Shown here in pieces: positions 52,192 to 61,568 of a stretch of 64,000 bases of DNA. The stretch spans positions 81,060 through 145,059 of the forward strand of contig JBOGHW010000036.1 of NCBI GenBank assembly GCA_050744865.1, in the 5' to 3' direction. The translations under genes and the position numbers were made by a program. Source of the DNA: JAKACA01 sp050744865 (lineage in GTDB: Bacteria > Actinomycetota > Acidimicrobiia > Acidimicrobiales > Bog-793). The number at the start of each line of letters is the position of its first letter. The stretch's first letter is position 1. The notes under the pieces were generated by a model that saw only the letters and a list, made by a program, of their open reading frames with translations, had not been told where the DNA came from and did no database searches.

Positions 52192-53349
52192 ATGACAGAT
52201 AGCCGCGACTCCGCCTTCCGGGAAGCCCTGGCGCAGCACGCCCGGTCACTGGACATACTCATCAACGGGAGCGCCGACATCTGCGCGGCTATCACCAGCG
52301 ACACCGCCCAAGCGATCGGCAACCTGGACTACGACTTGGCAGACGACTCGGAGTCGGGATTCGAGGAGATCGTCGACACGGCGAGAATGCGGCTCGAAGT
52401 CAACCTCGACTACCGCAAGAGCTATGCGGACAGCATCTTCGCCAGCGCCGGCAAGACGTTCCCTTTGCACGTCCAGCAACACGAGCAGAGCGTGCTGACC
52501 AACCTCCGCAAGTCGGCTCGGGCCCTTGGCCCGGATCACCCGAGCGTGCGTGTGCTGGCCGGCTTCTCGTACCCCACGGAGTCTCAGCTCGCCATGGCGA
52601 CAACCCTGGACGCCGAGCTCTGGCTCTACCTTCAGGAGTCCGCTGCCAAGCTCGGACCGGACCACCCGAAGATCCGTTCTCTTCTCAGCACAGCCTCCTC
52701 GGCACGCGCCGGCGCCGCCATGTCGGCCGGGCTGGACAACACCGTGTGGCAGTTCATCCAGCAGACCGCCGACGAGTTGGGGCCCGAGCACTCCAAGCTA
52801 CGGTCCATTCTGGCGGCAGCGTCGGCCACCCAGAGCGCCGACGCGATGTCTGCGGCGCTGAACAAGAAAGTGTGGATCGCGGCACGGGACGTGGCGAGGG
52901 AGCTCGGCCTGTCTCACTATCGCCTCCGGCAGGTCCTAAGTGCCGCCTCGACGCCTGAGGTGGCCGACGTCATGCTGGGCCTGTTGTACAGGCAGGGCGG
53001 ATCTGACTCGATGCCCCGCATCGCCCATGAGTTCTTTGCCGCACGAGAGCGCCGCTACGTGCAGGAAGTCACCCAATCTGCTGCTGCCAACAACCCGCAC
53101 TCCGAGTGGCTGATGCGGGAGGACCCGGAGTCGGTTGCGGCAGTCATCCAGATGGTGAAGAAGATCCGCCGGGACGGTGCGAGCCTGGGGAACCAGGTGA
53201 GCGACTCGGTTGTGTACGTCACCTTCTACCGGATCGCCGACTACGAGGACGGGCACGCCGACGGTGGCCAGCGAGCCCACCGCACACGGCCGTTCCAGAT
53301 TCTGGCTGCCCTCATGGGCGGGAGCCGCAACGGCAAGCTGCCGTTCTGA
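52192..53349 (+). CDS. Unrecognised protein with four 42-residue repeats
   Basis: 385 residues from ATG 52192; the Shine-Dalgarno site is weak. No signal peptide or membrane helix. Residues 101-268 are four back-to-back repeats of exactly 42 residues (101-142, 143-184, 185-226, 227-268) with pattern W..x..A..LGP.H.K.RS.L..AS.....A.M...L. Examples are ADELGPEHSKLRSILAAAS and AAKLGPDHPKIRSLLSTAS. They are helical and should form a solenoid or bundle. An acidic N-terminal helical region (1-100) and a C-terminal region (EWLMREDPESVAAVIQMVKK) flank them. I know no family with this repeat. It is convergent with the diiron-like gene. Confidence 0.8.
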   Translation: MTDSRDSAFREALAQHARSLDILINGSADICAAITSDTAQAIGNLDYDLADDSESGFEEIVDTARMRLEVNLDYRKSYADSIFASAGKTFPLHVQQHEQSVLTNLRKSARALGPDHPSVRVLAGFSYPTESQLAMATTLDAELWLYLQESAAKLGPDHPKIRSLLSTASSARAGAAMSAGLDNTVWQFIQQTADELGPEHSKLRSILAAASATQSADAMSAALNKKVWIAARDVARELGLSHYRLRQVLSAASTPEVADVMLGLLYRQGGSDSMPRIAHEFFAARERRYVQEVTQSAAANNPHSEWLMREDPESVAAVIQMVKKIRRDGASLGNQVSDSVVYVTFYRIADYEDGHADGGQRAHRTRPFQILAALMGGSRNGKLPF

Positions 53350-53371
53350 ACCTCTGGACCGTGGAGCCGGG

Positions 53372-54409
53372 TCAGGCGCCGCCCAAGGACTGATACTCGG
53401 CGAGGATGTCGGCTCCGCTGGTGTGCTTGCCGCACCAGAACTCGACCTCACCGAGCGCGGCACGGCTCCCTTCCTGGCGGGCCGGCCCAAGGCTCTGCCG
53501 TAGCAGTGGGTCCCAGATACGCTCGATCATCTCGGTGCCGGCATACGTACTGCCGTCGGCCCCGAGCCAGGTGCGGTCCCTCATCTCCGACAGTGCCGTA
53601 CGCAGATAGCCGACATGTGGCGTCTCGTCGGCCCGGATGAACGAGACCAGGCGGGCCGCCTCACCCTCGCCGCCGACGAGATCGGTGTCGGACATCCAGT
53701 CCTCGGCCCATGCGAAAGTGTGGAAGGCCGAGATCTCGATGAACAGGACGCGGATCATGAGGGAGACCATCATCTCCAGCTCGGCGGCGATGGCGTCAGG
53801 GAGCAACCGCTCGGCCTCGGCAGCCGGCTTGCGCCGGCCGAAGCCCATGCGCTCGAGCATGGCGCTGATGTCGAGGTCTTCGCAGGATCGCTCGAAGGCG
53901 ATGTCCCGCGCCGCGAACCACATGTCCTTGTGCCCGGCTTCCTCTTCCCATCCGGCCTCGTCGCGGCCATGGGCTTCGAACAGGCCCCCGCCGAGATGGT
54001 CGATGGCGGTGCCGCGCACGTCCTCGACGAAGTGGCGCTGCAAGCCCTTCGGCTTCAAGAGCCGGATGTTGGCTCCGTATCCCTCGATGGTGCCTATGCG
54101 GGTGAGCGTCGCCATCAGCGGCTCAGGGACGCCTGCACCGATGAGGAACCGCGCTTGCTCAGAGCTGGGAGACGAGCGCGCCCACCTCTCGAGAGGCACG
54201 TCTATCAGCTCGGTCGAGAACAGCTCGCAGTTCTCACGGCCCCAGGCGGCGATGGCTTGCGTGCGGAACTTCGTCCGTGGTGAAACGTAACGGCCGCCGC
54301 CGTCGAAGCCCCCATGGCACCTGACGCCCCCGGCGATGAGCGGCTCGACCACCGAAGGGCCGGCGAGCAGCTCGGCTTCGCTGAACTCCAGCTGCGACGT
54401 ACCCAACAT
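53372..54409 (-). CDS. Ferritin-like diiron-type protein of unknown function
   Basis: 345 residues from ATG 54409, with GAGAGGAG just upstream. Mostly helical. Two ExxH motifs, EAGH at 157-160 (WEEEAGHKDMWFAARDIAFE) and ETPH at 262-265 (IRADETPHVGYLRTALSEM), plus acidic/His helices (E109, FIEISAFHTFAWAEDW at 224-238), give the spacing of a carboxylate-bridged diiron four-helix bundle. The substrate or function is not known. It may be an oxygenase or an oxidase. It converges on the repeat protein gene with a 22-bp gap and is followed by the ABC exporter pair on the same strand upstream. Confidence 0.75.
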   Translation of the reverse strand: MLGTSQLEFSEAELLAGPSVVEPLIAGGVRCHGGFDGGGRYVSPRTKFRTQAIAAWGRENCELFSTELIDVPLERWARSSPSSEQARFLIGAGVPEPLMATLTRIGTIEGYGANIRLLKPKGLQRHFVEDVRGTAIDHLGGGLFEAHGRDEAGWEEEAGHKDMWFAARDIAFERSCEDLDISAMLERMGFGRRKPAAEAERLLPDAIAAELEMMVSLMIRVLFIEISAFHTFAWAEDWMSDTDLVGGEGEAARLVSFIRADETPHVGYLRTALSEMRDRTWLGADGSTYAGTEMIERIWDPLLRQSLGPARQEGSRAALGEVEFWCGKHTSGADILAEYQSLGGA

Positions 54410-54482
54410 CGCTCCTCTCGGCTAGCGCTTCCTGCTGGGCAAAAGGCTACAGCGACCGGCGCGGCGGCCTTCTCGCGGCGGC

Positions 54483-56309
54483 TCAGACCAGGCTCTCCCG
54501 CCACGCAAGGTGGAGAGCGGCGTACTGGCCGGTGCCTTCGGCCAGCAGCACGGCGGGCGAGCCGTCCTCGACGATCTCGCCGGCATCCAGGACTAGCACC
54601 CTGTCGGCGATCTCCACCGTAGACAGGCGGTGGGCGATGATTACCGCCGTCCGCCTGTGTAGGACCGTCTTCAGAGCCGACTGCACCAGCCGTTCCATCG
54701 GGGCGTCGAGCGACGAGCTCGCCTCGTCGAGAACCAACACGGCGGGATCGGCCAGGAAGGCACGGGCGAGAGCCACGAGCTGGCGCTGGCCGGCCGACAG
54801 GCGCGAGCCACCCTTGCCGACGTCGCTGTCGTAGCCGGCACCGAGGGCGCCGACGAACGTGCCGACTCCCACGACGTTGCCCGCCGCCTCAACCTGCTGG
54901 CGATCCGCCGAGGGCGAGCCAAAGGAAATGTTGTCTGCCACACTGCCAGAGAACATGAAGCTCTCCTGGGTGACCATGGCGACGGCCCGATGGAGCGCTT
55001 CGTCCCCGAGGTCCCGCAGGCTCATGCCATCGACGAGGACATCGCCTTCGAGCGGATCATAGAAACGAGCCAACAACCGCGCCACCGTGCTCTTCCCAGC
55101 CCCCGTCTCGCCCAGGAGAGCGACGGTCTGGCCGGCCGGGACGTGAAGATCCAAGTGGGAGAGCACGTCGCTGCCCGCCCTGTACCCGAAGCGCACGCTG
55201 CAGAAGTCGACGGCGCCGGCAAGGCCCTCCACCGGCAGCGAGGCGCCTGCCGGCGGCATGGGCACGCCCGGCTGCTCGTCGAGCACGCCGGCCAGCTTCT
55301 CGAAGCCGGCCGCGGCTGCCTGGAAGGAGTCGTAGAACTGGCTCACCTCCGCCAAAGGTTGGAAGAAGCGCTGCAGGTACAACACGAAGGCGGCCAACAC
55401 GCCGACCTGCATCTGGTGGTTGATGACGCGATCCCCGCCATACAGCAGGACTGCCGCCGTCGTCACGTTGCCGACGAGCACGATGCCGGGCCAGTAGATA
55501 CCGAGCAACTGGAACGAACGGCTCATCGTGCGGCGGTAGTTCTCGGACAGGTCGGAGAAGATTTCGTCGTTTCTCGGCTGTCGCCGGAAGGCGTGGACGG
55601 CCCTGATGCCTCGCAGCGACTCGGTGAAGTGGACGATCACCTGCGCGATCGAGTTGCGGGTGTTGCGGTAGGCGACGGTCGAGTGCCGCTGGTACCAGCG
55701 ACTGAGGAACCACAACGGGATCATGCCGCTCAGGCACACAAGACCGAGGGGCCAATCGAGCACGATCAGGATGACACCCACCCCGACGACAGACAGCACG
55801 GAGTTCACGAGAGTGTCAAGCCCGAGGCTGAACATGTCGTTGATCGACTCGAAGTCCGACGTCAGCCTGGAGATCATGCGCCCTGTCGTGTAGCGCTCGT
55901 GGAAAGCCAGGCTGAGCCGTTGGAAGTGCTCGAAGACCTGCTCGCGCAGATGGAGCAGGACCGCCTGGGCGACCCAGCCCGATCCGGAGACGAATACCCT
56001 GTAGAGCATCGCCTGCAGCACAGCGCAAGCGACTATGCCCCCCGTGCAAAGCGAGAGCGGCAAGTAGTCATGGCTCCGGGCGCCGCTGATCCCCCTGTCG
56101 ATGCCGAGGCCGACCAAGTAGGGGATCGCCGTGGCGGCGGCGTTCGAGACGAGCACCGCCAGGCCGATCAGCCAGAGCACCCGGCGGTGTGGCGCCACAA
56201 GCGACCCGAGCAGGCGGCGCGTCCGGCGGCGAAGCAGCGACGTCCAGGCGGATGGGACCTCTTCGACATCCTCGGCGGCGATGCCTCTCCAGGCTTCGAT
56301 CGTGCTCAC
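54483..56309 (-). CDS. ABC exporter half, canonical NBD
   Basis: 608 residues from ATG 56309, overlapping the upstream half-exporter stop by 4 bp. Six-helix TMD (RMISRLTSDFESINDMFSLG coupling region) followed by NBD with Walker A LGETGAGKSTV, signature RLSAGQRQLVAL, Walker B AVLVLDEASSSLD with the catalytic Glu, and switch IIAHRLSTVEIA. With the 590-residue partner it forms a heterodimeric multidrug-type exporter. The layout matches half 2 of the fused exporter at 35062. Confidence 0.93.
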   Translation of the reverse strand: MSTIEAWRGIAAEDVEEVPSAWTSLLRRRTRRLLGSLVAPHRRVLWLIGLAVLVSNAAATAIPYLVGLGIDRGISGARSHDYLPLSLCTGGIVACAVLQAMLYRVFVSGSGWVAQAVLLHLREQVFEHFQRLSLAFHERYTTGRMISRLTSDFESINDMFSLGLDTLVNSVLSVVGVGVILIVLDWPLGLVCLSGMIPLWFLSRWYQRHSTVAYRNTRNSIAQVIVHFTESLRGIRAVHAFRRQPRNDEIFSDLSENYRRTMSRSFQLLGIYWPGIVLVGNVTTAAVLLYGGDRVINHQMQVGVLAAFVLYLQRFFQPLAEVSQFYDSFQAAAAGFEKLAGVLDEQPGVPMPPAGASLPVEGLAGAVDFCSVRFGYRAGSDVLSHLDLHVPAGQTVALLGETGAGKSTVARLLARFYDPLEGDVLVDGMSLRDLGDEALHRAVAMVTQESFMFSGSVADNISFGSPSADRQQVEAAGNVVGVGTFVGALGAGYDSDVGKGGSRLSAGQRQLVALARAFLADPAVLVLDEASSSLDAPMERLVQSALKTVLHRRTAVIIAHRLSTVEIADRVLVLDAGEIVEDGSPAVLLAEGTGQYAALHLAWRESLV

Positions 56310-58078
56310 GAAGCCAGCTCCGAGTCCTCGAAGTCGACCGAGAGAACCGAGGCGTAGTCCGGCCGCTGCATGAGCTCGTGGTGCGTGCCGACGGCGACCA
56401 GCACGCCGTCCTGCAAGAGGGCGACGCGGTCGGCCAGCGCCACGGTGGACGGCCGGTGGACCACCAGCAGGCTCGTGGTGTCCCGCAGCACGCTCGCAAG
56501 GCTCTCCTCGACCAACGCCTCGGTGTGCACGTCGAGCGCCGAGAGCGGGTCGTCGAGTACCAGGACGGCGGGCCGGGCCACGACGGCGCGTGCCAGGGCG
56601 AGGCGCTGGCGCTGGCCACCTGAGAGCGAGAGGCCCTGCTCGCCGATGCGGGTGTCGAGGCCCCAGGGAAGGTCGTAGACGTAGGCCGCCTGCGCAAGCT
56701 CGAGTGCGGCGGCGACATCTTCCTCCGAGGCGTCGGGTCGGCCGAGCGTGAGGTTCTCGCGCACGCTCATCGAGAAGAGCACGGGGTCCTCGAACACCAG
56801 GGCTACGTGGCGGCGGAGGGACTCCATAGTCATGTCGCGGATGTCGATGCCGTCAAGGGTGATGCGTCCGGACGTGACGTCGTAGAGCCGGGCCGGCAAC
56901 GACGCCAGCGTGCTCTTGCCGGATCCGGTGAGCCCGACGATGGCGAGCGTCTCACCGGGCTCGATGACGAGGTTGACGCCACGGAGTACCGCTGAGGCCA
57001 TGCCGGGATAGGAGAAAGCGACATTCTCGAACGCGAGGCGACCGGCGGCTCGATCGACAGTACGGGCTGTCAGGGCGTCGGCCACGGACATCTCCGAGTC
57101 GAAGATCTCACAGACCCGGTCGGCCGCCGTCGCCGCCTCCTGGGCCATCGACAGGATCCAGCCGAGATCGATGATCGGGAACTGCAGGAGCACCAGGAGG
57201 GTCGTGAAGGCGACGATGGCGCCGAGCGTCATGGTCCCGTCGGCCACAGCGAGGCCACCGACGAGGACGGCGACCGCCATGGTGATGTTCGGGACCAGGG
57301 TCAACCAACCCCAAAAGCGTGCCCTCAGCTTCACCTCGGCCAGCGCCGAGACGCGCAGCGTGCGAGCGGCCTGGCCGAAGCGCTCCTGCATGAGCGGTCC
57401 ACGCCCGAACGCCTTGACGATGCGCATGCCTGTGGCGGCTTCCTCCGTGACGGTCGCCAGGTCGCCCTGCTGGTCCTGCACCCGCCGCGAGATCTGCGAG
57501 TACCCGGCCCCGAAACGCTTCGCCAGCACGATGACGGGCAGAGTCGTGACGAGGGCAAGGATGCCCAGAGGCAGGTAGATGGCCAGAAGTAGAACCATCA
57601 CGGCCAAGTACTGGAGGCCGTCGACGACAAAGAAGATCGCCCCGAAACCGAGGAACCGACGGATCGTTCCAAGATCGGTGGTCGTGCGGGAGAGGAGCTG
57701 CCCCGTCTGCCACCGGTCGTGGAACTCGACCGGCAGGCGCTGCAACCGGCCGTAGAGATCGTCTCGGATCTCCCGCTCGACCTTCTGAATGGCGACGGAC
57801 TGGATCCGGCGCCTCGCAGAGATGAGAACGGCGTCGAGGATGCCGAGACCCAAAGCGGCGAGGAACAGGGGGAACAGGGCGCTGCTTTCGCCCCGCGCGA
57901 TCGGCCCGTCGACGACGGCCTCGAGCACGAGAGGCACAAGGGTGGCGGCTGCCGTCGCCACAGTTGCGCAGGCGAGCATCCCTACCATCTGGCCGGAATA
58001 GGGCCGGACGTACCTGCGCAGGCGCCAGAGCGACCTGTAAGCAGACGTGCTGCTGCTCACCCCCCTCGCCACTCGCAT
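56306..58078 (-). CDS. ABC exporter half, degenerate NBD
   Basis: 590 residues from ATG 58078. TMD with RTTTDLGTIRRFLGFG coupling helix region; NBD with Walker A VGLTGSGKSTL, signature SLSGGQRQRLALA, Walker B AVLVLDDPLSALD, and switch LVVHRPSTVALA. The residue after the Walker B Asp is Asp, not Glu, as in NBD1 of asymmetric heterodimers. It is the first gene of the pair and divergent from marR (109 bp between starts), so the MarR protein may control both directions. Confidence 0.93.
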   Translation of the reverse strand: MRVARGVSSSTSAYRSLWRLRRYVRPYSGQMVGMLACATVATAAATLVPLVLEAVVDGPIARGESSALFPLFLAALGLGILDAVLISARRRIQSVAIQKVEREIRDDLYGRLQRLPVEFHDRWQTGQLLSRTTTDLGTIRRFLGFGAIFFVVDGLQYLAVMVLLLAIYLPLGILALVTTLPVIVLAKRFGAGYSQISRRVQDQQGDLATVTEEAATGMRIVKAFGRGPLMQERFGQAARTLRVSALAEVKLRARFWGWLTLVPNITMAVAVLVGGLAVADGTMTLGAIVAFTTLLVLLQFPIIDLGWILSMAQEAATAADRVCEIFDSEMSVADALTARTVDRAAGRLAFENVAFSYPGMASAVLRGVNLVIEPGETLAIVGLTGSGKSTLASLPARLYDVTSGRITLDGIDIRDMTMESLRRHVALVFEDPVLFSMSVRENLTLGRPDASEEDVAAALELAQAAYVYDLPWGLDTRIGEQGLSLSGGQRQRLALARAVVARPAVLVLDDPLSALDVHTEALVEESLASVLRDTTSLLVVHRPSTVALADRVALLQDGVLVAVGTHHELMQRPDYASVLSVDFEDSELAS

Positions 58079-58166
58079 CCGAGTGAGGCTACCGAGGCGA
58101 CGTAGCTGTCCGGGTTGGCCACAGAAGAAGGCTCGTCCAAGCCCAGCAGCGGATTTCGCTACAGTT

Positions 58167-58181
58167 AGTATATGAAATACT
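58167..58181. promoter_or_regulatory. Short inverted repeat in marR-exporter divergent region
   Basis: AGTAT (58167-58171) and ATACT (58177-58181) flank ATGAA in the only AT-rich patch of the region. TAGTAT (58166-58171) could be a -10, giving a very short leader before the ATG at 58188. The site would be a MarR operator candidate. Arms are only 5 bp. Confidence 0.45.
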
Positions 58182-58187
58182 TAGTGC

Positions 58188-58667
58188 ATGGAGTGTGACG
58201 TGCAGCAGGGGACAGACCCGGTCGTCAACGCCGTGCTCTCGGCGAGCCGCGTCCTCGTCGCCGTCGCCGCACGGTCACTCTCCGACGTCGCCGAAGAAGT
58301 GACGCTCCCGCAGTACCGAACACTCGTCGTGCTCGCTTCGCGGGGCCCGCAGAGCCTTGCCGGCCTTGCCGAGGCCGTCGGCGTTACGCCGGCGACGGCG
58401 ACGCGCATGTGCGACCGGCTCGTGAAGAAGGACCTCGTTCGCCGCCGTACCGAGCGAGGGAACCGTCGCCGGGTTCGCCTCGCACTAACGACAACCGGGC
58501 GGCAGCTCGTCGATGCCGTGACCGTCAGGCGGCGCCAGGAAATCGAGCGCGTAGTCGACGTGATGCCTTCAGACGAGCAGGCCGTCCTCGTACAGGCACT
58601 TGGACGCTTCGCCGCTGCTGCCGGCGAAGTTCCCGAACAGGACTGGACCACTGGCTGGGATCTGTAG
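58188..58667 (+). CDS. MarR-family transcriptional regulator
   Basis: 159 residues from ATG 58188. Winged HTH: LPQYRTLVVLASRGPQSLAG, LAEAVGVTPATATRMCDRLV and the wing RRRTERGNRRRVRLALTTTG. Dimer helices flank it. It is divergent from the ABC exporter pair, and the ClC gene begins on the very next base after its stop (58668), suggesting cotranscription with the chloride transporter. The ligand is unknown. One Cys lies near the N-terminus (MECDVQ) and one in the HTH region (RMCDR). Confidence 0.88.
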   Translation: MECDVQQGTDPVVNAVLSASRVLVAVAARSLSDVAEEVTLPQYRTLVVLASRGPQSLAGLAEAVGVTPATATRMCDRLVKKDLVRRRTERGNRRRVRLALTTTGRQLVDAVTVRRRQEIERVVDVMPSDEQAVLVQALGRFAAAAGEVPEQDWTTGWDL

Positions 58668-60722
58668 GTGAGCGCTGGGCTCCTTCGGCTGATGGCTGGC
58701 TGGCGATCCTCGCGGTTGTCACTTCAAGCCCGGGCTGCTCGGTGGTTCGCCGCCGCCACCTACGTTCGCAAGTGGCTGGTGCTCGGCCTCCTCATCGGGG
58801 TCATCGCCGGTCTGGGTGCCGTGATCTTCTACGAGGCCCTCGTCATCGCCACACACTTCTTCTTGGGGACGATCGCCGGGTACCGGATCCCCACGCCGGC
58901 CGGCGAGGGGTTCCGGACCGCTTCGGCTCACTTCGCACGACCCTGGGTCGTCCCCATCGTGGTATGCATCGGCGCACTGTTAGGCGCCGTGCTGGTCTTC
59001 GCTATCGCCCCGGACGCTGAAGGGCACGGAACTGACGCGGCAATCGATGCCGTCCACCACAACCCCCGGGGCATTCGCCTACGGACGGTCGCCGTCAAGA
59101 TCCTGGCATCGGCCCTCACGATCGGATCCGGCGGATCGGGAGGTCGAGAAGGACCTACCGGGCAGATCAGTGCCGGCTTTGGCTCGTTCCTGGCTCGCCT
59201 TTTCGATCTCAGCCCAGCCGACGCCCGCATCGCCGTGGCAAGCGGCATCGGTTCAGGGATCGGCTCGATCTTCGGTGCGCCGCTCGGTGGCTCCGTGCTG
59301 GCGACCGAGATCATGTACCGGGACGACTTCGAGGTCGAAGCGCTCCTTCCCGCGTTCATCGCCTCCATCACCGGGTACGTGGTGTTCGGGTCCATCGAGG
59401 GATACGAGCCGCTCTTCGGCTATGCGGGGACCTACCGGCTGACCGATGCCTCGCAACTTGTCTGGTTCGCAGTCATCGGCATCCTCGGTGGCCTGATCGG
59501 GCTCCTCTATGCCCGAGGCTTCTACGGCATCGCCGGCCTTTTCGAGCGACTGCCGGGACCACGCTGGGTGCGGCCGGCGATCGGAGGACTTGCCGTCGGA
59601 TGCATGGCGCTTGCCATCCCCGAGGTGCTGGGAACGGGGTACGGATGGATACAGGTGGGACTCGGAGCCCAGCTGCTCCACATCCCGGTTTGGATCGTGC
59701 TCCTCCTGCCGATCGCCCGAATCCTGAGCACGGCGCTGTCGATCGGGTCCGGTGGTTCGGGTGGAATCTTCGGGCCCGGCATGGTCATCGGGGCATTCGT
59801 CGGAGCTGCGGTGTGGCGCGGCCTGGAGCCTGTCGTGCCGAGCCTCGGATCCGATCCTGCGCCGTATGTGATCGTCGGGATGATGTGCTGCTTCGGCAGC
59901 ATCGCTCGAGCGCCGTTGGCCGTGATGCTGATGGTTGCCGAGATGACGGGCACGCTCAGCTTGATAGTGCCAGCCATGGTGGCCGTCGGGCTGGCGACGC
60001 TCATCGTCCGCCAAACCGACGAGACCATCTACCGCAGCCAGCTGCGGAACCGAGCCGAAGCTCCTGCTCACCGCATCCTGGCGGGACTTCCGTTGCTAGC
60101 GACCATTCGTGCTTCGCAGGCGATGGTCGACCCACGTTGCGTGCTCGGGGCAACCACCAAGATCGCGGCTGCTCGCCGTCAGCTTCAGACAAGCGGCGTG
60201 GAGGCCGCACCGGTCGTAGACGAAGAGGAGCGGTTTGCCGGCGTCGTCACACTTGCCGGACTGCAACGCGGGAACGACGACAAGCCGGTACGTGACATCG
60301 TCGACCACGCCTTCGCGCCGGTGCGGGAAGCCACGCTGTTGGACGACGTCCTGGATACGGTGACCACTCCGGTGCAGACCTGGGCAACGGTCGTGGACGA
60401 CGAGCGCAGGATCGTGGGCACGATCGCCATCTCCGACATCGTTCGCGGGTACAGGCGGGCGTTGCAGTCGAGCCTTCGCCAGATGTCGAAGATGAACTCG
60501 CCGAGCGGAATTGCCGAAGTCGTGGTGGCGAACGACTCGCGCCTCGTCGGCACCCAGCTGCGTGCATCCACTGCGCTGCGAGGGGTACTCATCACAGGCA
60601 TCGAGCGGGGACGCGAAGTCGTGCAGCCAACCGGGGATACGGTATTCCAGGCCGGCGACCGGATGACGGTACTGGGAACCACCGAGGACCTCAGGCGACT
60701 GGCCGACGGCGCCGACAGGTGA
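58668..60722 (+). CDS. ClC-family chloride transporter with CBS and TrkA-C-like tail
   Basis: 684 residues from GTG 58668, directly after the marR stop. Membrane domain (about 35-460) with the ClC signatures GSGGSGGREGP (gating Glu retained, typical of Cl-/H+ exchangers) and GSGGSGGIFGPG, plus GSIFGAPLGGSVLATE. A CBS-like pair follows (AARRQLQTSGVEAAPVVDEE, LDDVLDTVTTPVQTWATVVD), then a TrkA-C-like end (SRLVGTQLRASTALRGVLIT, VFQAGDRMTVLG). In acid-stressed bacteria such exchangers support acid resistance, which fits the likely habitat. Confidence 0.92.
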   Translation: MSAGLLRLMAGWRSSRLSLQARAARWFAAATYVRKWLVLGLLIGVIAGLGAVIFYEALVIATHFFLGTIAGYRIPTPAGEGFRTASAHFARPWVVPIVVCIGALLGAVLVFAIAPDAEGHGTDAAIDAVHHNPRGIRLRTVAVKILASALTIGSGGSGGREGPTGQISAGFGSFLARLFDLSPADARIAVASGIGSGIGSIFGAPLGGSVLATEIMYRDDFEVEALLPAFIASITGYVVFGSIEGYEPLFGYAGTYRLTDASQLVWFAVIGILGGLIGLLYARGFYGIAGLFERLPGPRWVRPAIGGLAVGCMALAIPEVLGTGYGWIQVGLGAQLLHIPVWIVLLLPIARILSTALSIGSGGSGGIFGPGMVIGAFVGAAVWRGLEPVVPSLGSDPAPYVIVGMMCCFGSIARAPLAVMLMVAEMTGTLSLIVPAMVAVGLATLIVRQTDETIYRSQLRNRAEAPAHRILAGLPLLATIRASQAMVDPRCVLGATTKIAAARRQLQTSGVEAAPVVDEEERFAGVVTLAGLQRGNDDKPVRDIVDHAFAPVREATLLDDVLDTVTTPVQTWATVVDDERRIVGTIAISDIVRGYRRALQSSLRQMSKMNSPSGIAEVVVANDSRLVGTQLRASTALRGVLITGIERGREVVQPTGDTVFQAGDRMTVLGTTEDLRRLADGADR

Positions 60723-60746
60723 CATTGCCGCAAGCCACGGGAGGAC

Positions 60747-61541
60747 ATGGTGAAGATTGGCGAGATCGACTTGATCCCTCTCAACGACGGCGTCTGCAAG
60801 TTGCCCCAGGACTTCTATGTCGGGCTCGACTTCGCCGCCCACGCGGAGCTCCTGGACGAGGACGGGACTGTGCACATACCTGTGGGGTGTTTCTTGGTGA
60901 AATATCAGGAGACCACGATCCTGGTCGATGCCGGTCTCGGCGCCGTCGACGACGGTTGGGCCACGGGAGGCGAGCTGCCCGCAGCGCTGCGGGCCGCCGG
61001 CACGAGCCCGGCTGACATCGACATCGTGGTCTGTACCCACCTGCACATCGACCACATCGGGTGGCTGGCCGTCGACGACGAGCCGTTCTTCCCCAATGCG
61101 GTGGTGCGCTACGGCGCCGACGACTGGGGGCAGTTCGTCGCAGGCGCCAAGGAGAGCTCTCGTGGCCGGCGAATGATGGAGGTGCTTGCCGAAGCAGACC
61201 GCCTCGATCCGTTGGAGGGGGACATGGTCCGCATCGCGCCTGGGGTGACAGGGCGCCACATGCCCGGACACACGTTAGGGCACTACGGGCTTGTCATTTC
61301 GTCGGGAGATGCTCGGGCGATGCTTCTCGGCGACGCCGTCGAGTGCCCCCTGCAGCTCGAGGAGCCGGACTTCTACGCCATGTCCGACGTCGACCCGAAG
61401 TTGTCGGCTCGTACGCGCGAGGCGCTGTGCCGCGAGCTCGAAGGGTCGGACACCGTGGTGACGGGTGCCCACTTCCCGGGTCTCGAGTTCGGGCGGGTGC
61501 TGGCGGGCACCGGCGCCCACTACTTCGCAACCGGACGCTGA
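60747..61541 (+). CDS. Metallo-beta-lactamase-fold hydrolase
   Basis: 264 residues from ATG 60747, or GTG 60750, which sits 5 bases after GGAGG. The zinc motif CTHLHIDHIGW (HxHxDH) is present, with HMPGHTLGHYGLV supplying the next His, LLGDAVECP the Asp and GAHFPGLEFG the last His. The type is that of lactonase/hydrolase members (AHL-lactonase-like), but specificity cannot be assigned. No signal peptide. It is the last gene of the rightward group before the convergent DinB-like gene. Confidence 0.87.
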   Translation: MVKIGEIDLIPLNDGVCKLPQDFYVGLDFAAHAELLDEDGTVHIPVGCFLVKYQETTILVDAGLGAVDDGWATGGELPAALRAAGTSPADIDIVVCTHLHIDHIGWLAVDDEPFFPNAVVRYGADDWGQFVAGAKESSRGRRMMEVLAEADRLDPLEGDMVRIAPGVTGRHMPGHTLGHYGLVISSGDARAMLLGDAVECPLQLEEPDFYAMSDVDPKLSARTREALCRELEGSDTVVTGAHFPGLEFGRVLAGTGAHYFATGR

Positions 61542-61568
61542 GCCGGCTCGCCGGCCCCTAGCCCGCGG

